Source of the DNA: Nocardia concava NBRC 100430
GTDB lineage: Bacteria; Actinomycetota; Actinomycetes; Mycobacteriales; Mycobacteriaceae
Assembly (NCBI RefSeq): GCF_000308815.1
Contig: NZ_BAFX01000106.1
Coordinates: 1-38,794, forward strand
DNA length: 38,794 bases
Reading direction: 5' to 3'
Program-made: the position numbers and the translations under genes
Notes under the pieces: generated by a model
Databases searched by the model: none
Seen by the model: only the letters and a program-made list of their open reading frames with translations
What the model was told of the DNA's origin: nothing
Part shown: in pieces, positions 14,913-23,849 of the stretch
Position numbering within the stretch: position 1 is the stretch's first letter
How the letters are laid out: each line of letters starts with the position of its first letter

Positions 14913-15698
14913 TTAGATGATCTTCTGACCGACGAGGTAGGTGGCGATCTGGTTGCCGCCCTCGCCCTCGTCGACGATCTTCTCGCCCGCCGTGCGCGCC
15001 GGCTTCGGGGTCACACCGGTCACCTGGGTGCCGGCGTTCGCAACGCCCACGGTCTCCGGGTCGACGCCCAGATCCGCCAGGGTGAAGGTCTGAACTTCCT
15101 TCTTCTTGGCGGCCATGATGCCCTTGAAGGACGGGAAGCGCGGCTCGTTGATCTTCTCGGTCACCGAGACGATGGCCGGGAGGGAGGCCTCGAGCTTGAA
15201 GACGCCCTCGTCGGTCTCGCGCTCGCCGGCGATGCGGTCGCCGTCGACGGTCAGCTTGCGCAGGTGGGTCAGCTGCGGCAGGCCCAGGTACTCGGCGATG
15301 ATGGCCGGAACGGCACCGGCGCGACCGTCGGTGGCCTCGTTGCCCGCGATGACCAGCTCGATGCCCTCGATCTGACCGAGAGCCGCGGCCAGGATGTAGG
15401 CGGTCTGCACGGCGTCGGAGCCGTGGATGGCCGGGTCGTTGATGTGGATGGCCTTGTCCGCGCCCATGGAGAGGGCCTTGCGGATGGCCTCGGTGGCCCG
15501 GTCCGGACCGGCCGCCAGCACGGTGACCTCGCCGCCCTGCGCCTCCTTGATCAACAGCGCCTCCTCGACGGCGCGCTCGTTGATCTCATCGAGGATGGCG
15601 TCGGCGGCCTCGCGGTCGAGGGTGTAGTCCCCGCTGGTGAGCTTGCGCTCGGACCAGGTATCGGGAACCTGCTTGATCAGTACGACGATGTTCGGCAT
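14913..15698 (-). CDS. etfB: Electron transfer flavoprotein beta subunit
   Basis: 261 residues starting MPNIVVLIKQVPDTW, the standard EtfB start. The AMP-binding and EtfA-contact regions are recognisable (ALSMGADKAIHIND, LVIAGNEATDGRAGAVPAIIAEYLGLP), as is the ETF-beta signature ending in LPAIVSVTEKINEPRFPSFKGIMAAKKK. It pairs with EtfA to shuttle electrons from beta-oxidation to the respiratory chain. It begins a two-gene operon with an ~90-base leader downstream of a palindromic operator (15799-15820). It matches Rv3029c (fixA). Confidence 0.96.
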   Translation of the reverse strand: MPNIVVLIKQVPDTWSERKLTSGDYTLDREAADAILDEINERAVEEALLIKEAQGGEVTVLAAGPDRATEAIRKALSMGADKAIHINDPAIHGSDAVQTAYILAAALGQIEGIELVIAGNEATDGRAGAVPAIIAEYLGLPQLTHLRKLTVDGDRIAGERETDEGVFKLEASLPAIVSVTEKINEPRFPSFKGIMAAKKKEVQTFTLADLGVDPETVGVANAGTQVTGVTPKPARTAGEKIVDEGEGGNQIATYLVGQKII

Positions 15699-15798
15699 GG
15701 GTCTTCGTCGACCTCCTGTTCTGGTGGCACTGGGGTGGCGGTCGCACGAGTTCGTCACGTACGTCCACAAGTAGCTCGTTCGGGAGATTACCCTACGT

Positions 15799-15820
15799 TA
15801 AGTTACTCGTGGGTAACTTA
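15799..15820. promoter_or_regulatory. Operator candidate in the etfB / methyltransferase divergent promoter
   Basis: TAAGTTAC and GTAACTTA form perfect 8-base arms around TCGTGG. On the minus strand the site is followed directly by TAGGGT (15788-15793), a good -10 for etfB, so the palindrome covers the spacer and -35. The form suits a TetR-family repressor. Which one is unknown; lipid-responsive control would fit the role of ETF. Confidence 0.55.
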
Positions 15821-15888
15821 CGGTGTGAGTTTCTGCATCGGTTGATCCGGTCGCGGGTGTGATATGCGCAACCGCTAACGTCGGAGCG

Positions 15889-16671
15889 GTGAGTGACGCC
15901 GTGACACCTGTTGAAAACCCCACCGATCCCCTGCCTTTGACCGGTGAGCGGACCGTGCCCGGCATCGCCGAGGAGAACTACTGGTTCCGGCGGCACGAGA
16001 TCGCCTACGTGCGGATGTTGGAGCAGTGCGCGGGCAAGGTCGTGCTCGAGGCCGGTAGCGGAGAAGGCTACGGGGCCAACATGATCGCGGACGTCGCGGC
16101 GCAGGTCACGGGCCTGGACTACGACGACAGCGCGGTCGCGCACGTGCGGGCCAAGTACCCGCGGGTGGAGATGGTGCAGGGCAATCTCGCCGACCTGCCG
16201 CTGGCCGACGGCTCGGTCGACATCGTGGTGAACTTCCAAGTGATCGAGCATCTTTGGGATCAGGCGCAGTTCCTGCGCGAATGCCTGCGGGTGCTGCGGC
16301 CCGGCGGCAAGCTGCTGATCTCCACGCCGAACCGGATCACCTTCTCGCCGGGGCGCGATACGCCGCTCAACCCTTTCCATACGCGTGAGCTGAATGCGGC
16401 GGAGATGACCGAACTGCTCGTCGAGGCGGGTTTCACGGTCGAGTTGATGGCGGGCATCTTCCACGGGCCCGAACTGGTGGCGCTGGACGAGAAGTGGGGC
16501 GGGTCGATCATCGACGCGCAGATCGAACGGGCGCTCGCGGGTGAGCCGTGGCCCGCCGACCTCGCGGCGGATGTGGCCGCGGTGCGCATCGAGGACTTCG
16601 AACTGCTGGCCGATTCCGAGCGCGATATCGATGCGAGTTTGGATCTGGTCGCCATCGCGGTGAAGCCGTGA
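15889..16671 (+). CDS. Class I SAM methyltransferase (Rv3030-like, MGLP locus)
   Basis: 260 residues. SAM motif I is VLEAGSGEGYGANM (52-65), the acidic strand end is TGLDYDDSAV, then LADGSVDIVVNFQVIEHL and RVLRPGGKLLISTPNR as later motifs. It probably methylates a sugar hydroxyl of methylglucose lipopolysaccharide, since the next two genes make its alpha-1,4-glucan chain; the specific position is unknown. The GTG at 15889 was chosen because TAACGT lies 7 bases upstream (leaderless spacing) and GGAG just before. The stop overlaps the next start in GTGA. Confidence 0.88.
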   Translation: MSDAVTPVENPTDPLPLTGERTVPGIAEENYWFRRHEIAYVRMLEQCAGKVVLEAGSGEGYGANMIADVAAQVTGLDYDDSAVAHVRAKYPRVEMVQGNLADLPLADGSVDIVVNFQVIEHLWDQAQFLRECLRVLRPGGKLLISTPNRITFSPGRDTPLNPFHTRELNAAEMTELLVEAGFTVELMAGIFHGPELVALDEKWGGSIIDAQIERALAGEPWPADLAADVAAVRIEDFELLADSERDIDASLDLVAIAVKP

Positions 16672-18200
16672 GCGAGAACGCTTCCCAAGTACCAGGGCAG
16701 TTCACCCTGGTATTGCACTCGCATCTGCCGTGGCTGGCGCATCACGGGCGGTGGCCGGTCGGCGAGGAGTGGCTCTACCAGTCGTGGGCGGCGTCGTATC
16801 TGCCGGTCGCGAAGGTGCTGAGAACCCTTGCGGCCGAGGGGCGTTCGCATCTGATCAGCCTGGGGATCACGCCGGTGCTGGCGGCGCAGCTGGACGACCC
16901 GCATTGTCTCAAGGGCATGCATCACTGGCTGGGCAACTGGCGGTTGCGCGCGGACGAGGCGTCCATGGCGGGCAATACCGCGCTCGGCGGGCACGAACAT
17001 CGGCTTGCCTCAGCGGCTTTGGCGGATTTCGAGACGCGGTGGCGGCACGGGGCCTCGCCGGTGTGGCGCGAACTCATCGACGCCGAGGCCATCGAACTGC
17101 TGGGCGGGCCGCTGTCGCATCCGTTCCAGCCGCTGCTGGACGCGCGGCTGCGGGAATACGAGCTGGTCGAGGGACTGGCCGATGCGCAGGCGCGCTGGGG
17201 GCACACCCCCGCGGGCATCTGGGCTCCCGAATGCGGATTCACGCCGGGGATGGAGCGGACCTACGACAAGGTCGGCATCTCGCATTTCATGGTCGACGGT
17301 CCCGCGCTGCGCGGCGACACCACGCTCGGCCGTCCGGTCTGGGATTCGGATGTGGTGGCCTTCGGCCGCGATCTCGCGGTGAGCTATCGGGTGTGGTCGC
17401 CGAAATCCGGGTACCCCGGGCAGCCCTACTACCGTGATTTCCATCACTATGATCACGCCACCGGGTTGAAACCGGCGCGCGTCACAGGCAAGACCGTCGC
17501 CGGTGCGGACAAGGCCCCTTACGATCCGGAACTCGCGGCCGCGGCCATCGAGAAGGACGTCGCGGATTTCGTGGCGACCGTGCGGGAGCGGTTGATCTCC
17601 GAGTCCGAGCGCATCGGCCGCCCGGCACTGGTGGTGGCCGCGTTCGACACCGAATTGTTCGGGCACTGGTGGCACGAGGGCCCGCAGTGGCTCGAACAGG
17701 TGCTGCGCGCACTGCCCGAGGCGGGCATCACCGTCGGCACCCTGGCCGATGCCAGGGCCCGCGGCTACGTGGGCGAACGCGTCGAATTGGCCGACTCCTC
17801 GTGGGGTTCGGGCAAGGACTGGCGGGTGTGGGCCGGGGATCAGGTCGCCGATCTGGTGCAGCTCAATGCCGAGGTGGTGCGGCTGGCACTGGACACCCTC
17901 GACAAGATGCGGGTGGACGCGAGCGGCCTGCGCGACCGGGTCGCCGATCAGCTGCTTCGGGAGGCGATTCTCGCCGTCTCCAGCGACTGGGCGTTCATGG
18001 TGTCGAAGGATTCCGCGGCCGGATACGCGCGTGACCGCGCCCATGAACACGCCCACGCCGTGCGCGAGATCGCCGCGGCCGTGGCCGCCGGGCAACTCGC
18101 CAAAGCGGGGCAGTTGGCGGCAGGATGGGTGGCGGCCGACGGACTCTTCCCCGCACTCGACGCGCGCAGGCTCGGCCCCGCTTCAGAAGGACCCGCATGA
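16668..18200 (+). CDS. GH57 1,4-alpha-glucan branching enzyme (Rv3031-like)
   Basis: 510 residues of the GH57 (beta/alpha)7-barrel family. Conserved regions appear in order: LHSHLPWL near the N-terminus, GIWAPECGF with E188 as expected nucleophile, and AAFDTELFGHWWHEG with D327 as acid/base. The helical DUF1957-type C-terminal part contains SSWGSGKDWRVWAG. It should transfer alpha-1,4-glucan segments to 6-OH positions in methylglucose lipopolysaccharide. The GTG start overlaps the methyltransferase stop and the final TGA overlaps the next ATG, so the three genes are tightly coupled. Confidence 0.93.
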   Translation: MSENASQVPGQFTLVLHSHLPWLAHHGRWPVGEEWLYQSWAASYLPVAKVLRTLAAEGRSHLISLGITPVLAAQLDDPHCLKGMHHWLGNWRLRADEASMAGNTALGGHEHRLASAALADFETRWRHGASPVWRELIDAEAIELLGGPLSHPFQPLLDARLREYELVEGLADAQARWGHTPAGIWAPECGFTPGMERTYDKVGISHFMVDGPALRGDTTLGRPVWDSDVVAFGRDLAVSYRVWSPKSGYPGQPYYRDFHHYDHATGLKPARVTGKTVAGADKAPYDPELAAAAIEKDVADFVATVRERLISESERIGRPALVVAAFDTELFGHWWHEGPQWLEQVLRALPEAGITVGTLADARARGYVGERVELADSSWGSGKDWRVWAGDQVADLVQLNAEVVRLALDTLDKMRVDASGLRDRVADQLLREAILAVSSDWAFMVSKDSAAGYARDRAHEHAHAVREIAAAVAAGQLAKAGQLAAGWVAADGLFPALDARRLGPASEGPA

Positions 18201-19459
18201 AGATCTTGATGGTGTCGTGGGAGTACCCACCCGTCGTAGTCGGTGGGCTGGGCCGCCACGTCCATCACCTGGCCGTCGAACTGGCCGCGGCCGGGCACGA
18301 AGTCGTGGTGCTGGCGCGCCGGCCGATGGGCACCGACGCCACCACCCACCCGACGCACTCCTTCATCGAGGAGGGCGTGCTGGTGGTGGCGGTCGCCGAG
18401 GACCCGCCCGCCTTCGACTTCGGCGAGGACATGCTGGCCTGGACGCTGGCCATGGGTCACGCCATGGTGCGGGCCGGGATCGCGCTGAACAAGCCGGGCA
18501 TCGGCGAGGGCTGGACGCCGGATGTTGTCCACGCGCACGACTGGCTGGTCGCGCATCCGGCCATCACGCTGGCCGAGTATTACGACGTGCCTTTGGTTTC
18601 CACCATTCACGCCACCGAGGCCGGGCGGCACAGCGGCTGGGTCTCCGGGCGGGTGAACCGGCAGGTGCACTCCGTGGAGTGGTGGCTGGCGCACGAATCC
18701 GACGCTCTGATCACGTGTTCGGAGTCGATGAAGGATGAGGTGCACCGGCTCTACGGGGCCGAGCGCGTTCCGATGACGGTGATCCGCAATGGAATCGACG
18801 TGGGCGCGTGGACCTTTCGCGAACGTGCGCCGCGCTCCGGGCCGCCGCGACTGCTGTATGTGGGCCGTCTCGAATACGAGAAGGGCATCCAGGATGCGAT
18901 CGCCGCGCTGCCGCGCATCCGCAAGGCGCATCCGGGCACCACGCTGACCGTCGCCGGTATCGGCACCCAATTCGATTGGCTGCGTGAGCGGGCCCGCGCC
19001 CACCGCGTGGCGCGCGCGGTCAACTTCGTCGGCAAGCTCGACCACACCGACCTGCTCGGCTGGCTGCACAGCGCCGACGCGATCGTGCTGCCCAGCCGCT
19101 ACGAGCCCTTCGGCATCGTCGCGCTGGAAGCCGCCGCCGCGGGCACGCCGCTGGTGACCTCCACCGCGGGCGGCCTGGGCGACCTGGTCACCGACGGCGT
19201 CACCGGCGCGTCCTTCGAACCGGCCGACGTGAATGGTGTTGCGGAAGCGGTCATCTCGGTCCTCGACGATTCGAGTGCCGCCCAGGATCGCGCCTGGTCC
19301 GCCCGCGAACGGCTCACCGCCGACTTCGCCTGGGACGTCGTCGCGCAGGAAACGGCGCTGGTCTACCAGTCCGCCAAACGCCGCGTCCGTACCCCGCTGG
19401 GCCGCCCGGTCATCACCGAACGTCCACTGCCGGAACGGGATCCGAACCAGCCGTACTGA
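18197..19459 (+). CDS. GT4 alpha-1,4-glucosyltransferase (Rv3032-like)
   Basis: 420 residues of a GT-B fold retaining glycosyltransferase. MKILMVSWEYPPVVVGGLGRH is the glycogen-synthase-type acceptor loop. DVVHAHDWL, TIHATEAGR and RNGID follow, and the donor-site EX7E motif spans E303-E311 (EPFGIVALE). In M. tuberculosis the orthologue elongates the glucan of methylglucose lipopolysaccharide and contributes to glycogen. The ATG overlaps the branching enzyme stop (ATGA). The last ~30 residues are basic and Pro-rich. Confidence 0.93.
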   Translation: MKILMVSWEYPPVVVGGLGRHVHHLAVELAAAGHEVVVLARRPMGTDATTHPTHSFIEEGVLVVAVAEDPPAFDFGEDMLAWTLAMGHAMVRAGIALNKPGIGEGWTPDVVHAHDWLVAHPAITLAEYYDVPLVSTIHATEAGRHSGWVSGRVNRQVHSVEWWLAHESDALITCSESMKDEVHRLYGAERVPMTVIRNGIDVGAWTFRERAPRSGPPRLLYVGRLEYEKGIQDAIAALPRIRKAHPGTTLTVAGIGTQFDWLRERARAHRVARAVNFVGKLDHTDLLGWLHSADAIVLPSRYEPFGIVALEAAAAGTPLVTSTAGGLGDLVTDGVTGASFEPADVNGVAEAVISVLDDSSAAQDRAWSARERLTADFAWDVVAQETALVYQSAKRRVRTPLGRPVITERPLPERDPNQPY

Positions 19460-19503
19460 TCGACACGCCGGGTCCGCCAGGATTCGCACGGGACACCCTT
19501 TTG

Positions 19504-19533
19504 CCCTGAATTAGAACGTGTTCTAATTCAGGG
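19504..19533. promoter_or_regulatory. KstR-type operator overlapping the esterase start region
   Basis: A perfect inverted repeat: 14-base arms CCCTGAATTAGAAC and GTTCTAATTCAGGG around GT. Its core at 19512-19525 reads TAGAACGTGTTCTA, a full match to the TNNAACNNGTTNNA motif of KstR, the TetR-family repressor of sterol catabolism. It ends one base before the ATG of the esterase, so a bound repressor would cover the promoter completely. Confidence 0.75.
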
Positions 19534-20688
19534 ATGGTGACCTTGGTCCACGGCGATGTCGACCCGGCGTTCCGGGCGGTGCGCGAGATCTTCGAGGCGA
19601 GCTTCGCGGACGGGCAGAATCTCGGCGCGGGCGTCGCGGTCTACGTGGACGGGCGGCGCGTCGTGGATCTGTGGGGCGGTGTCGCGGACGCGAAGACCGG
19701 CCGCGCGTGGGAGGTCGACACGCAGTGCGTCACCTTCTCCTGCACGAAGGCCGTCACCGCCACCGCCGCCCTGCGGGTGGCCGCCGCCGACGACATCGAC
19801 CTCGATGCGCCGGTGTCGACCTGGTGGCCCGAATATGCCTGCGCCGGAAAGGAATCCACCACCCTGGTGGATTTCCTCACCCACCGCGCCGGACTCCCCG
19901 TCCTGGAGCGCCCCGTCTCCGCCGCCGAGGCCGCCGACCCCGAGTTCATCGCCACGCTGCTCGCCGCCCAGACCCCGCTCTGGGAACCCGGCACGCGCCA
20001 CGGCTATCACGCCCTCACCTACGGCTGGCTGCTCGGCGAATTCATCCGCCGCCGAACCGATTCCACGGTCGGCGACTACGTCCGCGGCAACCTCGGCCCC
20101 GACCTCCACATCGGCGTTCCCTCCGCACTGCTCGACCAGACCGCGCGCCTGACCTTCCCGCCCGCGGCCGAACAGGAATGGACAGCCGACCCCGCCCCCA
20201 TCACCCCCGAAACCGCCAATCGTATGGCACGCACCTACCGCGACCCCACCTCTCTGGTCCTGCGCTCGACCGCCAATCCCCGTGCCGCATACAACGATCC
20301 GCAGGTCCTCACCGGCGGCTGGCCCGCCACCGGCCTGACCACCACCGCCCGCGCCCTGGCCACCTTTTACCGAGACCTGATCGCGGGCGCCCTCCTCCCC
20401 CTCCCCGTCCTGTCCGACGCCATCCGCGAACGAGTCCGAGGCACAGACGAAGTCCTCCAACTCACCTCCGCCTACGCCCTCGGCTACACCCTCCCCGCCG
20501 ACAACATGATCGTCCCCGAGCCGGCCCGCCCGTCCTGCTTCGGCCACCCCGGCGCCGGCGGCTCCATCGGCCTCGCCGACCCCACCCACCACCTGGCCTT
20601 CGCCTTCATCCCCAACCTCCGCCGAGACTGGCTCTCCGGCGACCGCCGCGCCCACAATCTCCTCGAGGCCGTCTACGCCGCGCTGTGA
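19534..20688 (+). CDS. Beta-lactamase-fold serine esterase (LipE/EstB type)
   Basis: 384 residues of the class C beta-lactamase/PBP-like hydrolase family. The active-site SxxK is SCTK in VTFSCTKAVTA (about residues 72-75). The second motif is YHA, in GYHALTYGWLLGE, where YxN is usual. A late HPGAGGSIGLAD block replaces the KTG motif. Length and motifs fit carboxylesterases such as the Lip proteins rather than penicillin hydrolysis. The ATG directly abuts a KstR-type operator, pointing to induction during sterol growth. No ribosome site is visible, so the mRNA may be leaderless. Confidence 0.85.
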   Translation: MVTLVHGDVDPAFRAVREIFEASFADGQNLGAGVAVYVDGRRVVDLWGGVADAKTGRAWEVDTQCVTFSCTKAVTATAALRVAAADDIDLDAPVSTWWPEYACAGKESTTLVDFLTHRAGLPVLERPVSAAEAADPEFIATLLAAQTPLWEPGTRHGYHALTYGWLLGEFIRRRTDSTVGDYVRGNLGPDLHIGVPSALLDQTARLTFPPAAEQEWTADPAPITPETANRMARTYRDPTSLVLRSTANPRAAYNDPQVLTGGWPATGLTTTARALATFYRDLIAGALLPLPVLSDAIRERVRGTDEVLQLTSAYALGYTLPADNMIVPEPARPSCFGHPGAGGSIGLADPTHHLAFAFIPNLRRDWLSGDRRAHNLLEAVYAAL

Positions 20689-20691
20689 TCC

Positions 20692-21126
20692 TCAGTTGTA
20701 GGGGCATCCGGGATTCGGCGCATCCTCCGACAGCGGACTCCCCGCGGGCAACACATAGAGCACGTCGAGTATCTGCGCCTCGGTCCCTAGATTCCGTTCG
20801 ATATGAACGTTGCCGGTGCCGGCTCGCTCCACGAAAAACGTTCCCGCCCCACCGGTCTGATCAATAGCGCAGTCCGCCCCGTAATGACTGATCTCCCCCT
20901 GCCGCACATACGCGTACAACGTCCCATCATGAAAATGCCACCCCGTGGAACCCCCAGGCACGATGGTGATTTCCCGCAGGATGTAGTCCATCCCGCCAAT
21001 CGTGGTCCGCGACAAAATCACCCCGCTAACCCCATCCGACGGTGTCGCATGTGCGGTCGCCGCGAAAGATCCCGCCAACGCGACCGACGCCAGACCCGCC
21101 ACCACTGTTCGAATCCCCAGGCTCAC
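20692..21126 (-). CDS. Secreted cupin-domain protein
   Basis: 144 residues. An N-terminal signal peptide (RTVVAGLASVALAGSFAATAHA) precedes a ~110-residue single cupin domain. Motif 1 contains GWHFHDG (HxH metal ligands) without the usual Glu, and motif 2 has NVHIERN with the last His. It may bind a metal outside the membrane; the function is unknown. The GTG at 21126 was chosen because TACCGT lies 7 bases upstream; a longer GTG start at 21150 is possible. The gene converges on the esterase with a 3-base gap and is divergent from the EspC-like gene. Confidence 0.75.
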   Translation of the reverse strand: MSLGIRTVVAGLASVALAGSFAATAHATPSDGVSGVILSRTTIGGMDYILREITIVPGGSTGWHFHDGTLYAYVRQGEISHYGADCAIDQTGGAGTFFVERAGTGNVHIERNLGTEAQILDVLYVLPAGSPLSEDAPNPGCPYN

Positions 21127-21233
21127 CCGGCCCACGGTATCGCGCGCCACGCGGCCGCGCAGGGTGTCGATTCGACCCGCCCCGGATCATGCTTCAATTC
21201 AATTTCGAGCTAACTACCAGCAAAGGGGCCGTA

Positions 21234-21551
21234 GTGACGTTCGAGGTGAACCCCCGCTCCCTGACCAACGCGGCAACCACGCTGAAAGGGCTGGCCGGAG
21301 ATATCGCCAATGCCGACACCGTGCCGCACCTCGGGGCGAGCCGCGCAGCCGGGGCCATGGCCGGATCGGCCGTCGCCAAGGCCATGGAAGGCGCGGACCC
21401 GGCCAGCAGCCAGGCCAAGACCGTCTTGAAATCCCGCTTCGACGGCATCGGCGGACTGCTGTACGCGACCGCCGAGCAATTCAAGGGCACCGACATGGAC
21501 CTGGCGAAGAAGCTGGAAGCCATCGGCGACCTGAACAACGCGGCGGTCTAG
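21234..21551 (+). CDS. EspC-like (DUF2580) small type VII secretion-associated protein
   Basis: 105 residues of helical character, beginning MTFEVNPRSLTNAATTLKGL, the usual start of EspC-like/WXG100-related actinobacterial proteins. There is no signal peptide. In the second helix, Y77-ATA-E81 fits the YxxxD/E type VII secretion signal, followed by helix EQFKGTDMDLAKKLEAIGDL. The GTG start has AAAGGGG upstream; an ATG at 21189 would add 15 residues. The stop is directly followed by the ATG of the large WSG-containing protein, suggesting the two form a complex as PE/PPE pairs do. The function is unknown. Confidence 0.75.
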   Translation: MTFEVNPRSLTNAATTLKGLAGDIANADTVPHLGASRAAGAMAGSAVAKAMEGADPASSQAKTVLKSRFDGIGGLLYATAEQFKGTDMDLAKKLEAIGDLNNAAV

Positions 21552-23849
21552 ATGGGAACGCCCAGCAAGACCCAGGTCCTGAAGTGGAATCTGCAACCCT
21601 TCGCGGACATCGCGACCGATGCCGACAAGATCATGACGGCCATCGACGAGCGCGCCGACACCATGCATCGCACCATCTACGACCTGCAATGGTCCGGTGC
21701 GGCCAACCGCGCCGCGACCGGTCGCGCGGATCGCGAGAAGCAGCAGATCCGAGCAGTCGGCACCGCCTATTTCCAGCTCGCCGAAGCCTGCCGCGGCGTC
21801 TTCGCCCTCCAGCCGACCGTCACCGATCTGCAGAACAAGGTGCACGCCTTGGAAGGCGGCGGCCACTTCCGCGTCGACGAGGACTTCACCGTCCACGCCG
21901 TCGACAAGAAGGACGACAACGAGGCCGCGAACAGCACGATCACCCTGCAGAACATGGCCAAACACCTCGGCGCGGAAGACGACCGCCTCGGCCCCGTCAT
22001 CGCCGCGGCCGTCGGCGAGATCAGCAATCTCGCACCGGCGAAGAGCACACTGTCCATCCCACCTGCGTTCTCGGACCTTACCGAGCAGACAGCCAAGAAG
22101 GACCTGCAGGCGTTCGAGGACGGCAACGCCACGGACGAGCAGATCGCCCGCCTGCGGTTCGCCGCCAGCCTCTCACCCGAGCAGAAGGAGCAACTGCAGC
22201 GCGGCGAAACGATCGACGTGCCTCGAGAGCAGATGAACTACCTGCACGGCCTGATGCGTGCGCAGGACGGTATGTATCTCGACCAGATCGAGGGCGTCGG
22301 CGATCGACTACCGAAAGACAAGGCCGATCAGGTTCACGCCGCCATGGCCGACGCGATGCAGATCGTCTCCAACCCCGGGGTCCAGGCTGGAAGCGGGAAC
22401 CAGGGCGGGATGCAGCAACTGCCGTCACACGTGAGGGAACTGCTGACCGAGAACCCTTACCACGACTCGCTGGGCGGCCCCTGGGTCGACAAGAAGAGCC
22501 TCACCTCCCTGACCAACATCGTCAACCGAGGTGACCCGGCTCTGCGAATCGGCTCCGACCTCGATCGCGGAATGCTGAAGCAGGCCTCCGAGATCGTGAA
22601 GATCGCCGACCGCTACGACGACGACAACCACTTCATGGACGGCGTCGCCGGCGTCGCCGACAAAATGCTCGGCGCCGCCGGCACCGACCACGTCGCGGTC
22701 TCCGACTTCATCACCGGCCACGGTATGGGCGCGACCGTCACCCACGGCGGCACCTACAATGCCGACGACCACGTGATGTCGGTGCTGAGCCATGACTGGA
22801 GCAAGGACGAACATGGAGCGGCGAACCTCTTCAAGTGGATCGGCGGCCCCGAAGCCGTGCCCGATCCCCAGCACCCTTGGGTCGCCGATCGGGCGGGGCA
22901 TACCGCGGACGCGCTGGCTCGGATGCTGATCCGAAACGAGGACCATCTCGCGCTGAACATCAATGAGAACGGCGACTCGCTGGGCAAGGTGAATCCGGGT
23001 GTCACCCAGGCTCTTTCGGAAGCGATGCGCCCCTACCTCGGCAACTTCGTGCACGTACCCGACGCGATGCTGATCAACCACTCGGCCCAGCCTCTCGACA
23101 AGGTCGGCGATCTGGCGAAGCTGTTCAACATCCTCGACTCCGATCCGACCTCGGCGACGATCATCAATGGGGCCGGGTCCCAGTGGAACGACTATCTCGC
23201 GTATCAAGCCGGTCTTCACCCAGATCAAGCCACGTCGCTGGGCTTCCGATCGGGTCAGCTGACAACGGCTATGAAAGAAGGATTCGATCACCAACTCCAG
23301 TCACTGAGCGCACACAGCCAATGGGAATACGCGCAGCGCTACAGCGAGAAGACAGCGCTTGTCGACACTGCGACCCCCTGGTTCGGTGCACTTCCCCAAG
23401 TCGGTCCGGTCACCGGAGCGTTGGCATCCTCGGCCGGCGCGTGGATCAAACTCGAAGCCTTTTCGGCGCCAGGCGATCCCACCCATCCCCTGCCGGATGA
23501 CTACGTATCGAAGCAGCTCAAGGACGATGTCACCCACTTGACCGACGGCGACACCTTGCGGAGGCAATTCAGTCTCGCTTCCGGATATGCGAACGTCTAC
23601 CCCGATCTCGCTTCGAAATTCGACATGTCGCCGCCGCCCGGCGCCCCTGGCCCGCAGGGACCGAATCTGCTGCGCGACTGGGACGCCGCGACTCACTATC
23701 CGGACGCGTTCATGAACGCATTCCGTCGCGCCGATATCCCGGGAAACCCGATCGGCGTATTCGAAGACGGCTTCACGAACGGGAGCAGGGACAACAGCAT
23801 CATCCCGACCGGCGCCAAGCCGGAGGGAGAAAGGGGGCCGGTGAAATGA
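21552..23849 (+). CDS. Large WXG-containing 'TPR repeat region' protein, putative type VII substrate
   Basis: 765 residues. The first ~95 residues form a long helical hairpin with W47-S48-G49 at the turn, like a WXG100 domain, but without its own YxxxD/E. Residues ~150-280 are helical and charged. The central and C-terminal part (for example DNHFMDGVAGVADKMLG, MSVLSHDWSKDEHGAANLFKWI and LNINENGDSLGKVNPGV) resembles uncharacterised mycobacterial/Nocardia proteins labelled TPR-repeat region, similar in type to Rv0026/Rv0029. The C-terminal ~70 residues are Pro/Gly-rich. There is no known toxin motif. It is immediately downstream of the EspC-like gene, and the lipoprotein gene overlaps its end (ATGA). 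Confidence 0.72.
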   Translation: MGTPSKTQVLKWNLQPFADIATDADKIMTAIDERADTMHRTIYDLQWSGAANRAATGRADREKQQIRAVGTAYFQLAEACRGVFALQPTVTDLQNKVHALEGGGHFRVDEDFTVHAVDKKDDNEAANSTITLQNMAKHLGAEDDRLGPVIAAAVGEISNLAPAKSTLSIPPAFSDLTEQTAKKDLQAFEDGNATDEQIARLRFAASLSPEQKEQLQRGETIDVPREQMNYLHGLMRAQDGMYLDQIEGVGDRLPKDKADQVHAAMADAMQIVSNPGVQAGSGNQGGMQQLPSHVRELLTENPYHDSLGGPWVDKKSLTSLTNIVNRGDPALRIGSDLDRGMLKQASEIVKIADRYDDDNHFMDGVAGVADKMLGAAGTDHVAVSDFITGHGMGATVTHGGTYNADDHVMSVLSHDWSKDEHGAANLFKWIGGPEAVPDPQHPWVADRAGHTADALARMLIRNEDHLALNINENGDSLGKVNPGVTQALSEAMRPYLGNFVHVPDAMLINHSAQPLDKVGDLAKLFNILDSDPTSATIINGAGSQWNDYLAYQAGLHPDQATSLGFRSGQLTTAMKEGFDHQLQSLSAHSQWEYAQRYSEKTALVDTATPWFGALPQVGPVTGALASSAGAWIKLEAFSAPGDPTHPLPDDYVSKQLKDDVTHLTDGDTLRRQFSLASGYANVYPDLASKFDMSPPPGAPGPQGPNLLRDWDAATHYPDAFMNAFRRADIPGNPIGVFEDGFTNGSRDNSIIPTGAKPEGERGPVK

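Noticed and set aside
13545..15845. A 766-codon open frame on the + strand.
   Set aside because: It is antisense to etfA and etfB, both unmistakable; long antisense frames are common in DNA with high third-position GC.
21234..23849. A known polymorphic toxin (nuclease, deaminase or ADP-ribosyltransferase) in the large WXG protein.
   Set aside because: No catalytic motif of such families could be seen in its C-terminal half; toxin status remains speculation.
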